Positions 18,581-27,931 of a DNA stretch of 64,000 nucleotides are shown here, piece after piece. The translations under genes were made by a program, and so were the position numbers. The stretch is from JABDKH01 sp963768565 (GTDB lineage: Bacteria; Bacteroidota; Rhodothermia; Rhodothermales; JABDKH01). Within the stretch, counting starts at the first letter, position 1, and every line of letters begins with the position of its first letter. Under the pieces are notes generated by a model that saw only the letters and a list, made by a program, of their open reading frames with translations, did not search any database and was not told the DNA's origin. Location of the stretch: NCBI GenBank assembly GCA_963768565.1, contig CAVYIO010000015.1, positions 62,001-126,000 on the forward strand. The letters are read 5' to 3'.

Positions 18581-19504
18581 TTGAAATCCGGACTCGTCAT
18601 ACTGATTTCGCCGCTCGTTCTGGCGTTTGTTTTTCAGTCGCGCATGCCTGACGTCGCGCGCCCCGCGTCATCTGACGAACTGATATTCAGCCACGTTCTT
18701 CATGTGGATGAGAACGAGATGGCGTGCGAGGACTGTCATGGCGGCGTCGAGAGCAGCGTAACCGGATTGGACAACCTTCTGCCAGACATGGATGTCTGTG
18801 CCGATTGTCATGACGTCGACGATGACGACGAGTGCGCGACATGCCACACGAATCCGGACGATCCGGAGAGCTCGGACTACATCACGAAATACAGTCAGAA
18901 GTTCTCTCACGAGAAGCATCTCGTTGGTGGCTTTGAGTGTCAGGACTGCCACGCGGCTGTACTCGTCGAAACGCCGACCGAAGAGTCATCTCTGCCGACG
19001 ATGCTCAACTGCCAGGATTGCCACGAAATGGAATCGGCTTCTCTCGAATGCGCAACGTGCCACATGCCGGACGACGTGCTGAAGCCCGCCAGTCATGTCG
19101 CTGGATTCCTGCATGCTCACTCGGACATGGCCCAGACCGATGCGCATGCAGACCTGAACGGTTTGCAGTGCCAGTCGTGTCACGACGATGACTTCTGCCA
19201 GGATTGCCACGAGGGAGACAACGTCGACAGATTTACGCACCCGCTCAACTACGAGTTTACGCATGCGCTGGACGCGAGGAGCCTGGAGAAAGCATGTATA
19301 TCGTGCCACACCGATCAGACGTTCTGCGTGGACTGTCACAACGACAACCAGGTCCTGCCGTTGAACCACCGTCCTGGCTGGGTCAACCGGGTCGATGGCG
19401 GCTTGCACCGGTTCGAGGCCTCGAGTGACCTGAACAATTGTATTGCGTGCCATGAGGATAACGCAGATCAGATCTGCCAACCCTGCCACGGATCGCCTAA
19501 CTGA
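18581..19504 (+). CDS. Dodecaheme c-type cytochrome
   Basis: A protein of 307 residues with a TTG start at 18581, chosen because it opens a signal peptide (GLVILISPLVLAFVFQS); the next ATG in frame lies beyond it, and an AGAAGAGA-like site precedes the TTG. Twelve CXXCH motifs in order: CEDCH, CADCH, CATCH, CQDCH, CQDCH, CATCH, CQSCH, CQDCH, CISCH, CVDCH, CIACH, CQPCH. Additional FSHEKH-, FLHAH- and FTHAL-type histidines may serve as distal ligands. It lies directly after the barrel gene and one base before the next cytochrome. Its high acidic content is unlike the other cytochromes here. It is a good candidate for the periplasmic or barrel-embedded wire of a conduit. Confidence 0.92.
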   Translation: MKSGLVILISPLVLAFVFQSRMPDVARPASSDELIFSHVLHVDENEMACEDCHGGVESSVTGLDNLLPDMDVCADCHDVDDDDECATCHTNPDDPESSDYITKYSQKFSHEKHLVGGFECQDCHAAVLVETPTEESSLPTMLNCQDCHEMESASLECATCHMPDDVLKPASHVAGFLHAHSDMAQTDAHADLNGLQCQSCHDDDFCQDCHEGDNVDRFTHPLNYEFTHALDARSLEKACISCHTDQTFCVDCHNDNQVLPLNHRPGWVNRVDGGLHRFEASSDLNNCIACHEDNADQICQPCHGSPN

Positions 19505-19505
19505 T

Positions 19506-20525
19506 ATGCTGAAGTTGCGCAGTATTCCCGTTGCTGTACTCGTTGTGTTCGCTGCATGGCTGCTGGCCTCTTGCGCGGACACGTCGGATTTCCTTGTCGA
19601 GAAAACGCATCCGGATGGCTGGAATAGTGCGTCGTCGGAGACGTTCCACGGGAAGTTCGTTCTGGAGAGTGCCAGCCCTTCGGAAAGCTGTCAGTCATGT
19701 CATGGGCAGGACTATGGTGGCGGTACCTCCGGTGTATCCTGCGCCACGTGCCACACGGCGTATCCTCATCCGGAAGGTTTTGCCGTGCCGTCGTCGATGG
19801 AGTTCCACGAGGCGGTATTTCAGGACATGGCGGACTGGGATATCACGAAGTGTCAGACCTGTCATGGTGATGACTACGGCCGGGAGATTATATCCGTGCA
19901 GGTGGGCGAGACCATCAGCTGTTTGACGTGCCACGCGGGCGATGACGGACCTGAAGCGTGCTCCACTTGCCACGGTGGCGCACAGAATGACGCTCCGCCG
20001 CAGGATCTGATGGACAACACCGCGACCACCGCCTCCGGTGTCGGTGCTCATCAGCAACACCTCGCTGCACAGATCGCGGAAGGCGTCGAGTGTTCGGAGT
20101 GCCACGTCGAGCCCGACGATTTTGACGACCCCGGACATGTCCTTGGTGATTCGACGCCGGGTATGGCCGAAGTCGTGTTCGGCACACTTGCCACACACGA
20201 CGGCGAGACAGATCCCGTCTACGATTTCGCGACGTCGACGTGCGGCAACAGCTACTGCCATGGAGGCTTTGCCTTTGCGAAGGCAGATGCCGGGTCCAAT
20301 TCGTGGGGCTACGCGGAGGACTTCATCCGCGGCAACAACCCGAACGTGGTCTGGAGTGCAGTGGGCACTGGCGAGGCCGAGTGCGGCACGTGCCACAGTC
20401 TGCCACCAATCGGTCACATTCCGGGCGCGTCCACGTGCTCCAATTGCCACGTCGGTGTCACCGACGCACAGAACAACATCCTCGACCCCACGCTGCACAT
20501 CAACGGCGAGAAAGACCTGTTCTAG
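19506..20525 (+). CDS. Nine-heme lipoprotein cytochrome with one CX4CH site
   Basis: The start ATG at 19506 follows the preceding TGA by one base and gives a lipoprotein signal: MLKLRSIPVAVLVVFAAWLLASC, lipobox LASC. The protein has 339 residues with eight CXXCH sites (CQSCH, CATCH, CQTCH, CLTCH, CSTCH, CSECH, CGTCH, CSNCH) and one CX4CH site (CGNSYCHGG, seventh in order). The block TCGNSYCHG followed by a CGTCHSLPP motif is the pattern of the Geobacter-type CxxxxCH...CxxCH domain (TIGR01904). A lipid anchor with such hemes is common in surface or outer-membrane cytochromes. It is a candidate for the outer-face partner of the barrel. Confidence 0.92.
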   Translation: MLKLRSIPVAVLVVFAAWLLASCADTSDFLVEKTHPDGWNSASSETFHGKFVLESASPSESCQSCHGQDYGGGTSGVSCATCHTAYPHPEGFAVPSSMEFHEAVFQDMADWDITKCQTCHGDDYGREIISVQVGETISCLTCHAGDDGPEACSTCHGGAQNDAPPQDLMDNTATTASGVGAHQQHLAAQIAEGVECSECHVEPDDFDDPGHVLGDSTPGMAEVVFGTLATHDGETDPVYDFATSTCGNSYCHGGFAFAKADAGSNSWGYAEDFIRGNNPNVVWSAVGTGEAECGTCHSLPPIGHIPGASTCSNCHVGVTDAQNNILDPTLHINGEKDLF

Positions 20526-20701
20526 CACCCTGTTGGCAGGTCATTTGAACAGGCTCGCGTGAAGGACGATAGCTTGTGTAGTTCGCGTCTACGCCACCCG
20601 TCCACCAGCGCGGCGCGACCTTCTCGGTTGAGCATACTCTTGACTCCCTGCGCGAGGGTCAGGACTCTGCTTGTACCACCAACTGGTCCCACGGATATCC
20701 C

Positions 20702-21788
20702 ATGAAGAACCTATTACAACATATCACCGGCGTCGGATTGGTCGTCGTAGCAGCGGGAAGCCTTCTGGGCTTTGCAATTCTCCGAGGCGGCGGCTCTCCC
20801 GGCGGCTACACGGGAGCCCCAATCGATGGGCAGACCTGCACGAATTGTCATAGTTCGGCACCTGGTTCAGGATCTCTTACGATTACGGCGCCCGCCAGCT
20901 ACACCCCCGGCGCCCCTCTGGATATCACCGTGGAAATGGATGAACCGGGCGAAACCGACCACGGTTTTGAGCTTGTTGTAGTCGATGCCACAACCGGCAG
21001 CAACGTCGTCGGGACGATTACACTTGATCAGACGCTCGACGCCACGAAGTTTTCCCTCTCGAACACGCACGTGACGCACGACAGCCAGGGAGGCGACCCT
21101 GGTCAGTGGAAAGTGACGTGGACTCCCGGAGTGAGTGAGACGCAGGCGGTGACCGTGTATGTCGCGGGTGCCTCAAAGACCTCCAAGCCCGACCTACAAC
21201 GAGACATGGACCATCTCGCCAACTCTCCCCGTCGAGCTGTCCTCATTCGACGTTCGCCTCGACGGGCCAAACGCGATTCTGGACTGGCGTACCGAGTCCG
21301 AGTCCAACAACATCGGCTTTGACATCCAGCACGCTGACGACAGCGGCAGCTTTGAGGCAGTTGCCTTCGTTCCCGGAGCCGGCACGACCTCCGAGGCCCG
21401 TGAATACAGCTACACCATCAGCGACCTGCTACCTGGAACACATCGCTTCCGATTGCGGCAGATCGATCTCGACGGCACCACAACGGTGTCCGAGCAGATC
21501 GATGTTGCAGTAGGTGTACCGAATCAGTTCTTCCTTTCTGAGGCGTACCCGAACCCGTTCAATCCCGCGACGACGTTCGAATTCGCTGTGAGGCAGGACC
21601 AGGAAGTTCGGGTTCGCGTCTTCGACGAAATGGGTCGCCAGGTCTCGGATCTGTTCAATGGAACGATGAGTGCGAATGAAACGCTCCGCGTCACGTTCGA
21701 CGCCGCCGGACTGGCCAGCGGTACGTACATCATCCAGATGCAGGGCGCGGACTTCTCCGAATCCCGACAGGTTGTGCTGCTGAAGTAG
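20702..21788 (+). CDS. Monoheme T9SS-exported protein with reeler-like domain, frameshifted
   Basis: Two frames join near 21190 (20702 onward, then ending at 21788). The N-terminal helix (ITGVGLVVVAAGSLLGFAIL) is a signal, followed by GYTGAPIDGQTCTNCHSSAPGSG with one CXXCH heme motif. A beta-sandwich of reeler type (SLTITAPASYTPGAPLDITVEM, HGFELVVVDA, VTWTPG) and a second beta domain (LPVELSSFDVRLDGPNAILDW) come next. The end is a T9SS sorting domain (FFLSEAYPNPFNPATTFEF, FDEMGRQVSDL, LASGTYIIQMQGADFSESRQ). Proteins combining CTNCHSS and reeler-like folds are frequent in FCB genomes. Here the gene closes the first half of the cytochrome cluster, suggesting a surface-exposed electron carrier. 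Confidence 0.85.
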
Positions 21789-21816
21789 CCACCGATTGAC
21801 AGTCCTGTACCAGGCG

Positions 21817-21847
21817 GGGGCGATCCACATCGTGGGTCGCCCCTTTT
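21817..21847 (+). terminator. Rho-independent terminator after the monoheme T9SS gene
   Basis: The arms GGGGCGATCCAC and GTGGGTCGCCCC pair over 12 positions (one G-U) around a 3-base ATC loop, followed by TTTT. It lies 29 bp after the stop at 21788 and would end the 13.8-21.8 kb transcript. Confidence 0.8.
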
Positions 21848-21922
21848 CTGTTAGCGCATCGTCTGCGCTCGCAAGCTCGCCCCACCGTCCGCGTCCCGAC
21901 AAAGAGCGCTAACACGTAAGGT

Positions 21923-21999
21923 ATTTCACTACAAATGGTGTACGGCAAAGACTATTTAGTTTCTCGTCACTCGTCGATTATAATTACGTGTAGTGAAAT
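21923..21999. promoter_or_regulatory. Spaced inverted repeat upstream of the 19-heme cytochrome gene
   Basis: ATTTCACTACA (21923-21933) and TGTAGTGAAAT (21989-21999) are exact inverted copies; the outer ACACGTAA (from 21912) and TTACGTGT (from 21984) are also complementary though differently placed. The AT-rich interval is unlike the GC-rich genes around it. It lies between the terminator and the next cytochrome start at 22158, so it may be an operator. No regulator is identified. Confidence 0.35.
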
Positions 22000-22157
22000 C
22001 GACTCGCCATTAAAGCGCTGCACACACTGATCCACCGACAATTTGCGGATTGGAGAACCTCGGAAAGGACTCAAAACCCGATTACCACCGGCACTGCCCA
22101 AACTTGTCTGACGTTGCGCCAGACCCGGGTCGAGCGCCGGAACGGTGCCAGTCTGGA

Positions 22158-24148
22158 ATGATGAACATGAGACAAATCTGCGCCTCGCTGCTACTGTTTG
22201 TGCTCCTGCCCCTGCTGGGCCCTCCGGTTCTGGCCCAGGAGTATGCCGTGGAGGAGGACGAAGAGTGCATGATGTGTCATGATGACCGCACTCTCACAAA
22301 GGAGGTGAACGGCCGCACCATTTCCCTCTTTGTGAACTACCGCTCGCACGCGATTTCTGTACATGGCAAAGAGGGTTGCACATCCTGCCACTCGGACGTC
22401 GACGTGGACGACCTACCGCACGAGGATGAACTCGAAAAGGTCGAGTGCGACATGTGCCACGACGACCAGTTCGCGGAGTACGAGCGCAGTCTGCACGGAC
22501 AGGCGTTCAGGAGGGGTCGCTACCTGGCTCCGACGTGCCTGTCGTGCCACGGCAAGCACAACATGCGGTCGTCGACGGATGAGAGATCGCCCACGTTCGT
22601 GATGAACATCCCGAATTTATGCGGGAGGTGTCACAAAGAAGGAACACTCGTCTCTGAGCTCGCAGGAATAAGCCAGCACAACGTGCTCGAAAACTACTCG
22701 CAGTCGATTCACGGAGACGGTCTGTTCCGTCGCGGACTGACCGTCACTGCTGTGTGTACCAGTTGTCATAAATCTCATGACATCCTGCCGCACGAGAGCC
22801 GGGCGTCCTCGATCAATCGGGCCAATATTGCATCCACGTGCATGAAGTGCCACGCGCAGATCGAGAAAGTGCACGTGAAGGTGATTGACGGTAAGCTCTG
22901 GGAAGAGAAGCCGCATCAGCTACCGATTTGCGTCGATTGCCATCAGCCACACATTGTTCGGAGGGTCTTCTATACCGAGAGCTTTCCCGACAGCCAGTGT
23001 CTGTCGTGTCATGGCGACCCGGACTTCCAGAAAGAGAAAGACGGAGAGCAGGTTTCCCTTCTACGTGGACGCCGACGAGATCGCGGGTTCTGCACACGGT
23101 GGAAATGCCTGTTTCAAGTGTCATACGAACGTATCCCGTTCGAAAGACCCGGTTTGTATTGGGAGTGGACCGGTCGACTGCTCTATGTGCCATTCCGCAC
23201 AGGTTGAGGAGTTCACCGGAAGTGAACACGGTCGACGGGTGGCAGAGGGAGATTCGACGGCGCCAAACTGCACGGACTGTCACGGTTCTCACGGCACACT
23301 CTTCAAGGAAGATCAGGCTTCGCCAACGTTCACCCGGAATATCCCTGCACTATGCGGACAGTGTCATAGCGACGGACAGAAAGCGGCGGCCGGCTATCAA
23401 GGGGGCGGAGCATCAGATCGTCAGCAACTACACGATGAGTATCCACGGCAAGGGCTTGCTCGAGAGTGGACTCATGGTGACGGCAACGTGTGTCAGCTGC
23501 CATACCGCCCACAGCGAAAAGCCCATCACGGACTCCACGTCTACGGTCTTTCCCGCAAACATTGCAGCAACTTGCGCCCAGTGTCACCTGGGCATCTATG
23601 AAGAGTTCAAGAGCAGCGTGCACAGCCCCACCGTTTCAAAGAACACGGACGCGAAGCTACCGGTGTGCAACGACTGCCATCAGTCTCACACGATCAAGCG
23701 GGTAGACGTAGGGGACTTTCGACAGGAGATCCTCGATCAGTGCGGCAAATGCCACCTTGACGTGACGGAGACGTACTTCGACACGTTCCACGGGAAGGTG
23801 TCCAAACTCGGCGCCGAGCAGACGGCGAAATGCTACGACTGTCACGGAGCGCACAATATTTTGCCTCCGACAAATCCGGACTCAAAGCTGAGTCGAGCCA
23901 ACGTCGTGGAGACGTGCAAGGCATGTCACCCCAACTCAAATCGAAAGTTTGTTGGCTACCTGACCCACGCCACGCACCACGACAAGGACAAGTACCCATA
24001 TCTGCACTACACGTACCTCTTCATGACGACGTTGCTCGTCAGCGTTTTTGCTTTCTTCGGTGTGCACACGCTCCTCTGGATACCCCGGGCCGTCAGGGAG
24101 CGCCAGAAGATTGAGAGAACAAAGAATGGCGGGAAAGCAAATGAGTGA
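22158..24148 (+). CDS. Nineteen-heme membrane-anchored cytochrome c, frameshifted
   Basis: Three frames join, with shifts near 23055 and 23400, into about 660 residues. The start ATG at 22158 (or 22161/22167) gives a signal peptide (ICASLLLFVLLPLLGPPVLA). CXXCH motifs in order: CMMCH, CTSCH, CDMCH, CLSCH, CGRCH, CTSCH, CMKCH, CVDCH, CLSCH, CFKCH, CSMCH, CTDCH, CGQCH, CVSCH, CAQCH, CNDCH, CGKCH, CYDCH and CKACH, nineteen in all. The repeated SIHG.GL....TCxSCH.SH pattern shows internal duplication. A C-terminal helix (YLFMTTLLVSVFAFFGVHTLL) anchors it in the inner membrane. It overlaps the next gene (cytochrome b) at 24126-24148, so the pair is coupled and likely one complex. Confidence 0.9.
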
Positions 24149-25082
24149 TCCCTCTGACGGATCTTCGATCGTTGAACAAGCGGGAGTTGATTCTCCTGTT
24201 GAACCGGCAACCACAGACGCGCCACAGCCGGAACCCGCGCCGGACGCTGAGCCGGGGCGATTCTACGAACGGTTTGACGGCTATTCCCGGTTCTTGCATC
24301 TGCTGGTAATCGTCAGCTTCCTGTCGCTGGCCATCACCGGAATGACGATCAAGTTTTCAGGGGTCGGAGTATTCCAGACGCTGTCAAGAATCCTGGGCGG
24401 ATATGAGGTGACGGGATTCATTCATCGCGTTGCGGCCATTATCACCTTTGTGTACTTCTTCCTGCACGTGAGCTACCTGGTGAAGAACAAGCGGAAGACG
24501 AAGACTTCGATGCGCGGGATGTTATCAGGCGAAGACACGTTGTGGTTTCGCAAGCAGGACATCATCGAGTTTGGGCAGACGGTGAAGTGGTTTCTCGGAA
24601 TCGGTCCACGTCCTGGTTATGGCAGATGGACCTACTGGGAAAAGTTCGACTACATGGCCGTGTTCTGGGGCGTGTTGGTAATCGGTAGCAGCGGCATGCT
24701 GCTCTGGTTTCCGGAGTTCTTCACGCGTCTTGGAATCCCGGGATCCTGGATCAACGTCGCCACGATCATCCACAGTGACGAAGCACTTCTCGCAACAGGG
24801 TTCATCTTCACGGTCCATTTCTTCAACACACATTTTCGTCCGGATAAATTCCCCATGGATCCCGTGATCTTTACGGGTCGCGTGGATTTACATGAATTGA
24901 AAGAGGACCGGCCCCGTTTGTACGCGCAACTGTTGGAATCAGGCAAACTGGAAGACGCCATCACCGGGCCGCCACCGGCGTGGCTTGAGCGATGGGCGCG
25001 CGTGTTCGGAATGACGGCTCTGACCCTGGGCATACTGACGATCGTTATGATCATTTACTCGATGGTGTTCCTCTACCGCTAA
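24126..25082 (+). CDS. Di-heme b-type cytochrome (b561/FdnI-HydC-like) partner of the 19-heme cytochrome
   Basis: A protein of about 318 residues; ATG at 24126 (alternative ATG at 24141, also overlapping the previous stop). The N-terminal ~45 residues are a Pro/Glu/Ala-rich cytoplasmic-like tail. Membrane helices carry histidines in FLHLLVIVSF, GFIHRVAAIITFVYFFLHVSYLV and IIHSDEALLATGFIFTVHFFNTHF, the layout of quinone-linked b-type subunits of formate dehydrogenase/hydrogenase type. It would take electrons from menaquinol and pass them to the 19-heme partner encoded just upstream, as in Geobacter CbcBA-type pairs. Its sequence closely parallels the C-terminal third of the next gene (WEKFDYMAVFWG against VEKSEYWALIWG). 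Confidence 0.9.
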   Translation: MAGKQMSDPSDGSSIVEQAGVDSPVEPATTDAPQPEPAPDAEPGRFYERFDGYSRFLHLLVIVSFLSLAITGMTIKFSGVGVFQTLSRILGGYEVTGFIHRVAAIITFVYFFLHVSYLVKNKRKTKTSMRGMLSGEDTLWFRKQDIIEFGQTVKWFLGIGPRPGYGRWTYWEKFDYMAVFWGVLVIGSSGMLLWFPEFFTRLGIPGSWINVATIIHSDEALLATGFIFTVHFFNTHFRPDKFPMDPVIFTGRVDLHELKEDRPRLYAQLLESGKLEDAITGPPPAWLERWARVFGMTALTLGILTIVMIIYSMVFLYR

Positions 25083-25141
25083 AGCCAGTATGTCGTTTCT
25101 GAGACAACCGAATCACCTCCTTAATCAAAGTGGCTGTCGGC

Positions 25142-27763
25142 ATGTACCGGGAATCAGAGGTGGCATTTTCGACGAAGTTGGCCGGGAAGTTGCTCACCAT
25201 CATCGGTCTGGCCCTGGTTGGGGTGGTCGTCGCCGGTGCAGGAAAACCGGATGGATCTCCGGCCCCGTCCCCAATCTCGATCTCGATACTTGAAGGGCGT
25301 GGAATTGATTTTCTGCCGGCGCACGAACCGTACAGCTCTGCACGCGGCAGTTCGTGGTTGCCGGTAGCGGATGCCCGACATTCGTCCATCCGGAGTCGCG
25401 CGTCTGTGGCGGACCTGGACGCTTGCCTTGACTGTCATGATGACGACAGCATGACGATGGAGAGAGACGGTCGAGAGGTCTCTCTCAACGTGTCGCCGGA
25501 AGCCTATGCCGCTTCACCTCACGGGAAGATCGATTGTGTAGAGTGCCACGTCGGGTATGACCCGGATGAAGAACCGCACAACGAGAACGCGCAGCCGGTA
25601 GACTGTGCAACCTGTCACAACTCGGCGTCGAGAGCCTTTCGTGCCAGTGGTCACAGGACGGACCTGTCATGTTCGTCGTGTCATTCGAATCTCCATACGA
25701 GAGGTGGCACGCGTGCGACGGTCGCGACGTGCGCCAGCTGTCATGATGATGCTGTGCGCGATGTCAAGGCTAGTCTGCACGCCAGCGGAGACTTCGGACC
25801 GACATGTCTCACCTGTCACGATTCTCACCGTGTCGCACTGGCAAACTCAGCCACGTGTCTATCGTGTCACGGAGAGCGCGAGTTTGTGCATGACCATATC
25901 CTGGACGAGGACGTCGAGGCGGTACTGAAGTACAGCGACAGCATTCACGGCGACAACATTGAGTGCAATGACTGCCATGCAAGCCACAAGGTGTTGTCGA
26001 CAGACGACCCTGGATCGCCCGTTTCGAGAAAGAACGTTGCCAGCACCTGTGCCACGTGCCACGACGACGCGGCTGACGAATACCTCGCGTCCGAACATGG
26101 CAGGGCGCTGCAGTCCGGCTTTGAAGGGGCTCCGACATGTACGGACTGTCATGGCGAGCACGACATCCATCAGATAACGGATAGTGAGTCGCTCGTAAGT
26201 CGGCAGCATGAGGTTGAGGTGTGCGAAAGCTGCCATCTGAACACGAAGGAAGTCACCGCCCGGATGACACATACCACGGGCTTTGTGGCGGGCTACAATC
26301 TGAGCGTACACGGACTCGCGTCGGCCGGAGGAAACGCCGACGCTGCCATCTGCAGCGACTGTCACGGAGGACACCAGGCGGTAAAGGCAAGCAACCCCAA
26401 CTCGAAGATCAACAAGTTCAACATTGCTGCAACCTGTGGACATTGTCACGACGAGATCGAGACGGTGTTCGAAGGCAGCATTCATGGAATCGCACTTGCA
26501 GACGGCAATTCGGATTCGCCCACGTGTACGACGTGCCACTCCGAACATGCGATCATGGAACACACGAGTTCGGCATCACCTGTGGCAGCCCTGAACGTCT
26601 CCGAGCAGGTGTGTCGGCCATGCCATGACTCGTACAAACTGTCGACCAAATATGGATTTCCGTCGGACCGGCCCAAGTCGTTTGGTGACAGTTATCACGG
26701 TCTCGCCACGAGGTTCGGATCGGACGAAGCGGCAAACTGCGCAAGTTGCCATGGTGTGCACGACATCTTACCATCGTCGGACGAGCGATCGAGAGTGTTC
26801 CCCGGGAATCTCGAAGTGACGTGTGGAGAGTGCCATCCGGGAGCCACCGCAAATTTCGCGCGCGGTTCTGTTCATGTTGTCCGCACGCCGAGCGGCGATT
26901 CGCTACTGTACTGGATCTCGACGATATACATCCTGGTGATCATTGCGACGATCGGGGCCATGGGGGTCCACAACATGTTGGACTGGGGTCGCAAGATGAT
27001 CAACCATTACCATGAACGACTCCAACCGCCGCCCCGTGGAATTCCCGGCGTAGAGCGGAAGAGAGGTCTCTACGTTCGCATGACGGTGAACGAGCGAGTT
27101 CAGCACGCGCTGCTGGCCGGTACCTTCATCATGCTGACCGTCACCGGATTCATGCTCAAGTTTCCGGATGCCTGGTGGGTCGTCTTTCTCCGGGACAACT
27201 TCGGGGTCGGTGTGTTTGATCTTCGAGGAATACTGCACAGAGGAGCGGCGATTGTCATGGTGGGCGACTCAGTCTACCATCTCTACTACATCATCTTTAC
27301 GAAACGGGGCAGGCAGTTTGTAAGCGATATCATGCTCCGCGGCCAGGATTTTCGGGACATCATACAGATGATGCGCTACTACCTCGGTGCTGCAAAGAAT
27401 CGACCACTTTTCGATCGCTTCAACTACGTCGAGAAGTCGGAGTACTGGGCCCTCATCTGGGGCACCATCGTGATGACTGTAACGGGAATTATTCTCTGGT
27501 TCGAAAACCAGTTTATGGGACAGTTCTCGAAGCTGTTCGTGGACGTGAGTGAGACGGTTCACTACTACGAGGCCTGGCTCGCATTTCTGGCTATTGTGGT
27601 GTGGCACATCTACTACGTGATATTCAACCCTGACGCCTACCCCATGAATTTCACATGGCTGACAGGAAGAATCACGGAAGAGGAGATGGAGCACGAGCAC
27701 CCGCTCGAGTTGCAGCGGCTGAAGCGTGAGGAAGAGGAGAGGAGTCGCGAAACGGAAGAGTGA
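25142..27763 (+). CDS. Fusion of 17-heme cytochrome c and b-type cytochrome (CbcL-like architecture)
   Basis: About 870 residues in one intact frame; ATG at 25142 (the frame is open from GTG 25130). A signal or anchor helix (LLTIIGLALVGVVVAGAG) comes first. Seventeen CXXCH motifs (CLDCH, CVECH, CATCH, CSSCH, CASCH, CLTCH, CLSCH, CNDCH, CATCH, CTDCH, CESCH, CSDCH, CGHCH, CTTCH, CRPCH, CASCH, CGECH) fill residues 100-570. After a membrane helix (YWISTIYILVIIATIGAMG), a b-type cytochrome of about 230 residues follows, with histidines in VQHALLAGTF, ILHRGAAIVMVGDSVYH and VHYYEAWLAFLAIVVWH. It is a one-chain menaquinol oxidase and periplasmic wire. It lies 59 bp downstream of its separate-subunit paralogue pair. 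Confidence 0.92.
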   Translation: MYRESEVAFSTKLAGKLLTIIGLALVGVVVAGAGKPDGSPAPSPISISILEGRGIDFLPAHEPYSSARGSSWLPVADARHSSIRSRASVADLDACLDCHDDDSMTMERDGREVSLNVSPEAYAASPHGKIDCVECHVGYDPDEEPHNENAQPVDCATCHNSASRAFRASGHRTDLSCSSCHSNLHTRGGTRATVATCASCHDDAVRDVKASLHASGDFGPTCLTCHDSHRVALANSATCLSCHGEREFVHDHILDEDVEAVLKYSDSIHGDNIECNDCHASHKVLSTDDPGSPVSRKNVASTCATCHDDAADEYLASEHGRALQSGFEGAPTCTDCHGEHDIHQITDSESLVSRQHEVEVCESCHLNTKEVTARMTHTTGFVAGYNLSVHGLASAGGNADAAICSDCHGGHQAVKASNPNSKINKFNIAATCGHCHDEIETVFEGSIHGIALADGNSDSPTCTTCHSEHAIMEHTSSASPVAALNVSEQVCRPCHDSYKLSTKYGFPSDRPKSFGDSYHGLATRFGSDEAANCASCHGVHDILPSSDERSRVFPGNLEVTCGECHPGATANFARGSVHVVRTPSGDSLLYWISTIYILVIIATIGAMGVHNMLDWGRKMINHYHERLQPPPRGIPGVERKRGLYVRMTVNERVQHALLAGTFIMLTVTGFMLKFPDAWWVVFLRDNFGVGVFDLRGILHRGAAIVMVGDSVYHLYYIIFTKRGRQFVSDIMLRGQDFRDIIQMMRYYLGAAKNRPLFDRFNYVEKSEYWALIWGTIVMTVTGIILWFENQFMGQFSKLFVDVSETVHYYEAWLAFLAIVVWHIYYVIFNPDAYPMNFTWLTGRITEEEMEHEHPLELQRLKREEEERSRETEE

Positions 27764-27931
27764 CCCCTGTCGAGATCGGCTCAACATTCGGTCCAGCCAG
27801 AAAAACCTGATTCAACCCGGGTCTTTTCTGAAGCTTTGGCGTTTGGTACGCCGCCCGCGGTATACTAGTCGTGGGTTGGTTTTAAGGGACACGGGCACGC
27901 TGCCGTTCCTTGAGAATATCAACTACTGGAT
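27764..27931 (+). promoter_or_regulatory. Possible promoter region before the 18-heme cytochrome gene
   Basis: The 168-bp gap contains TATACT at 27861-27866, which resembles a -10 box, with TTTGGC/TTTGGT-like sequences 13-20 bp upstream. The spacing to a -35 is not ideal, so this is a weak call. The gap is the longest between the 25-30 kb cytochrome genes and could start a separate transcript. Confidence 0.25.

Noticed and set aside
22050..22157. Upstream open part of the 19-heme gene frame
   Set aside because: The residues before 22158 are not signal-like and contain no homologous sequence; the signal peptide begins at the ATG chosen.
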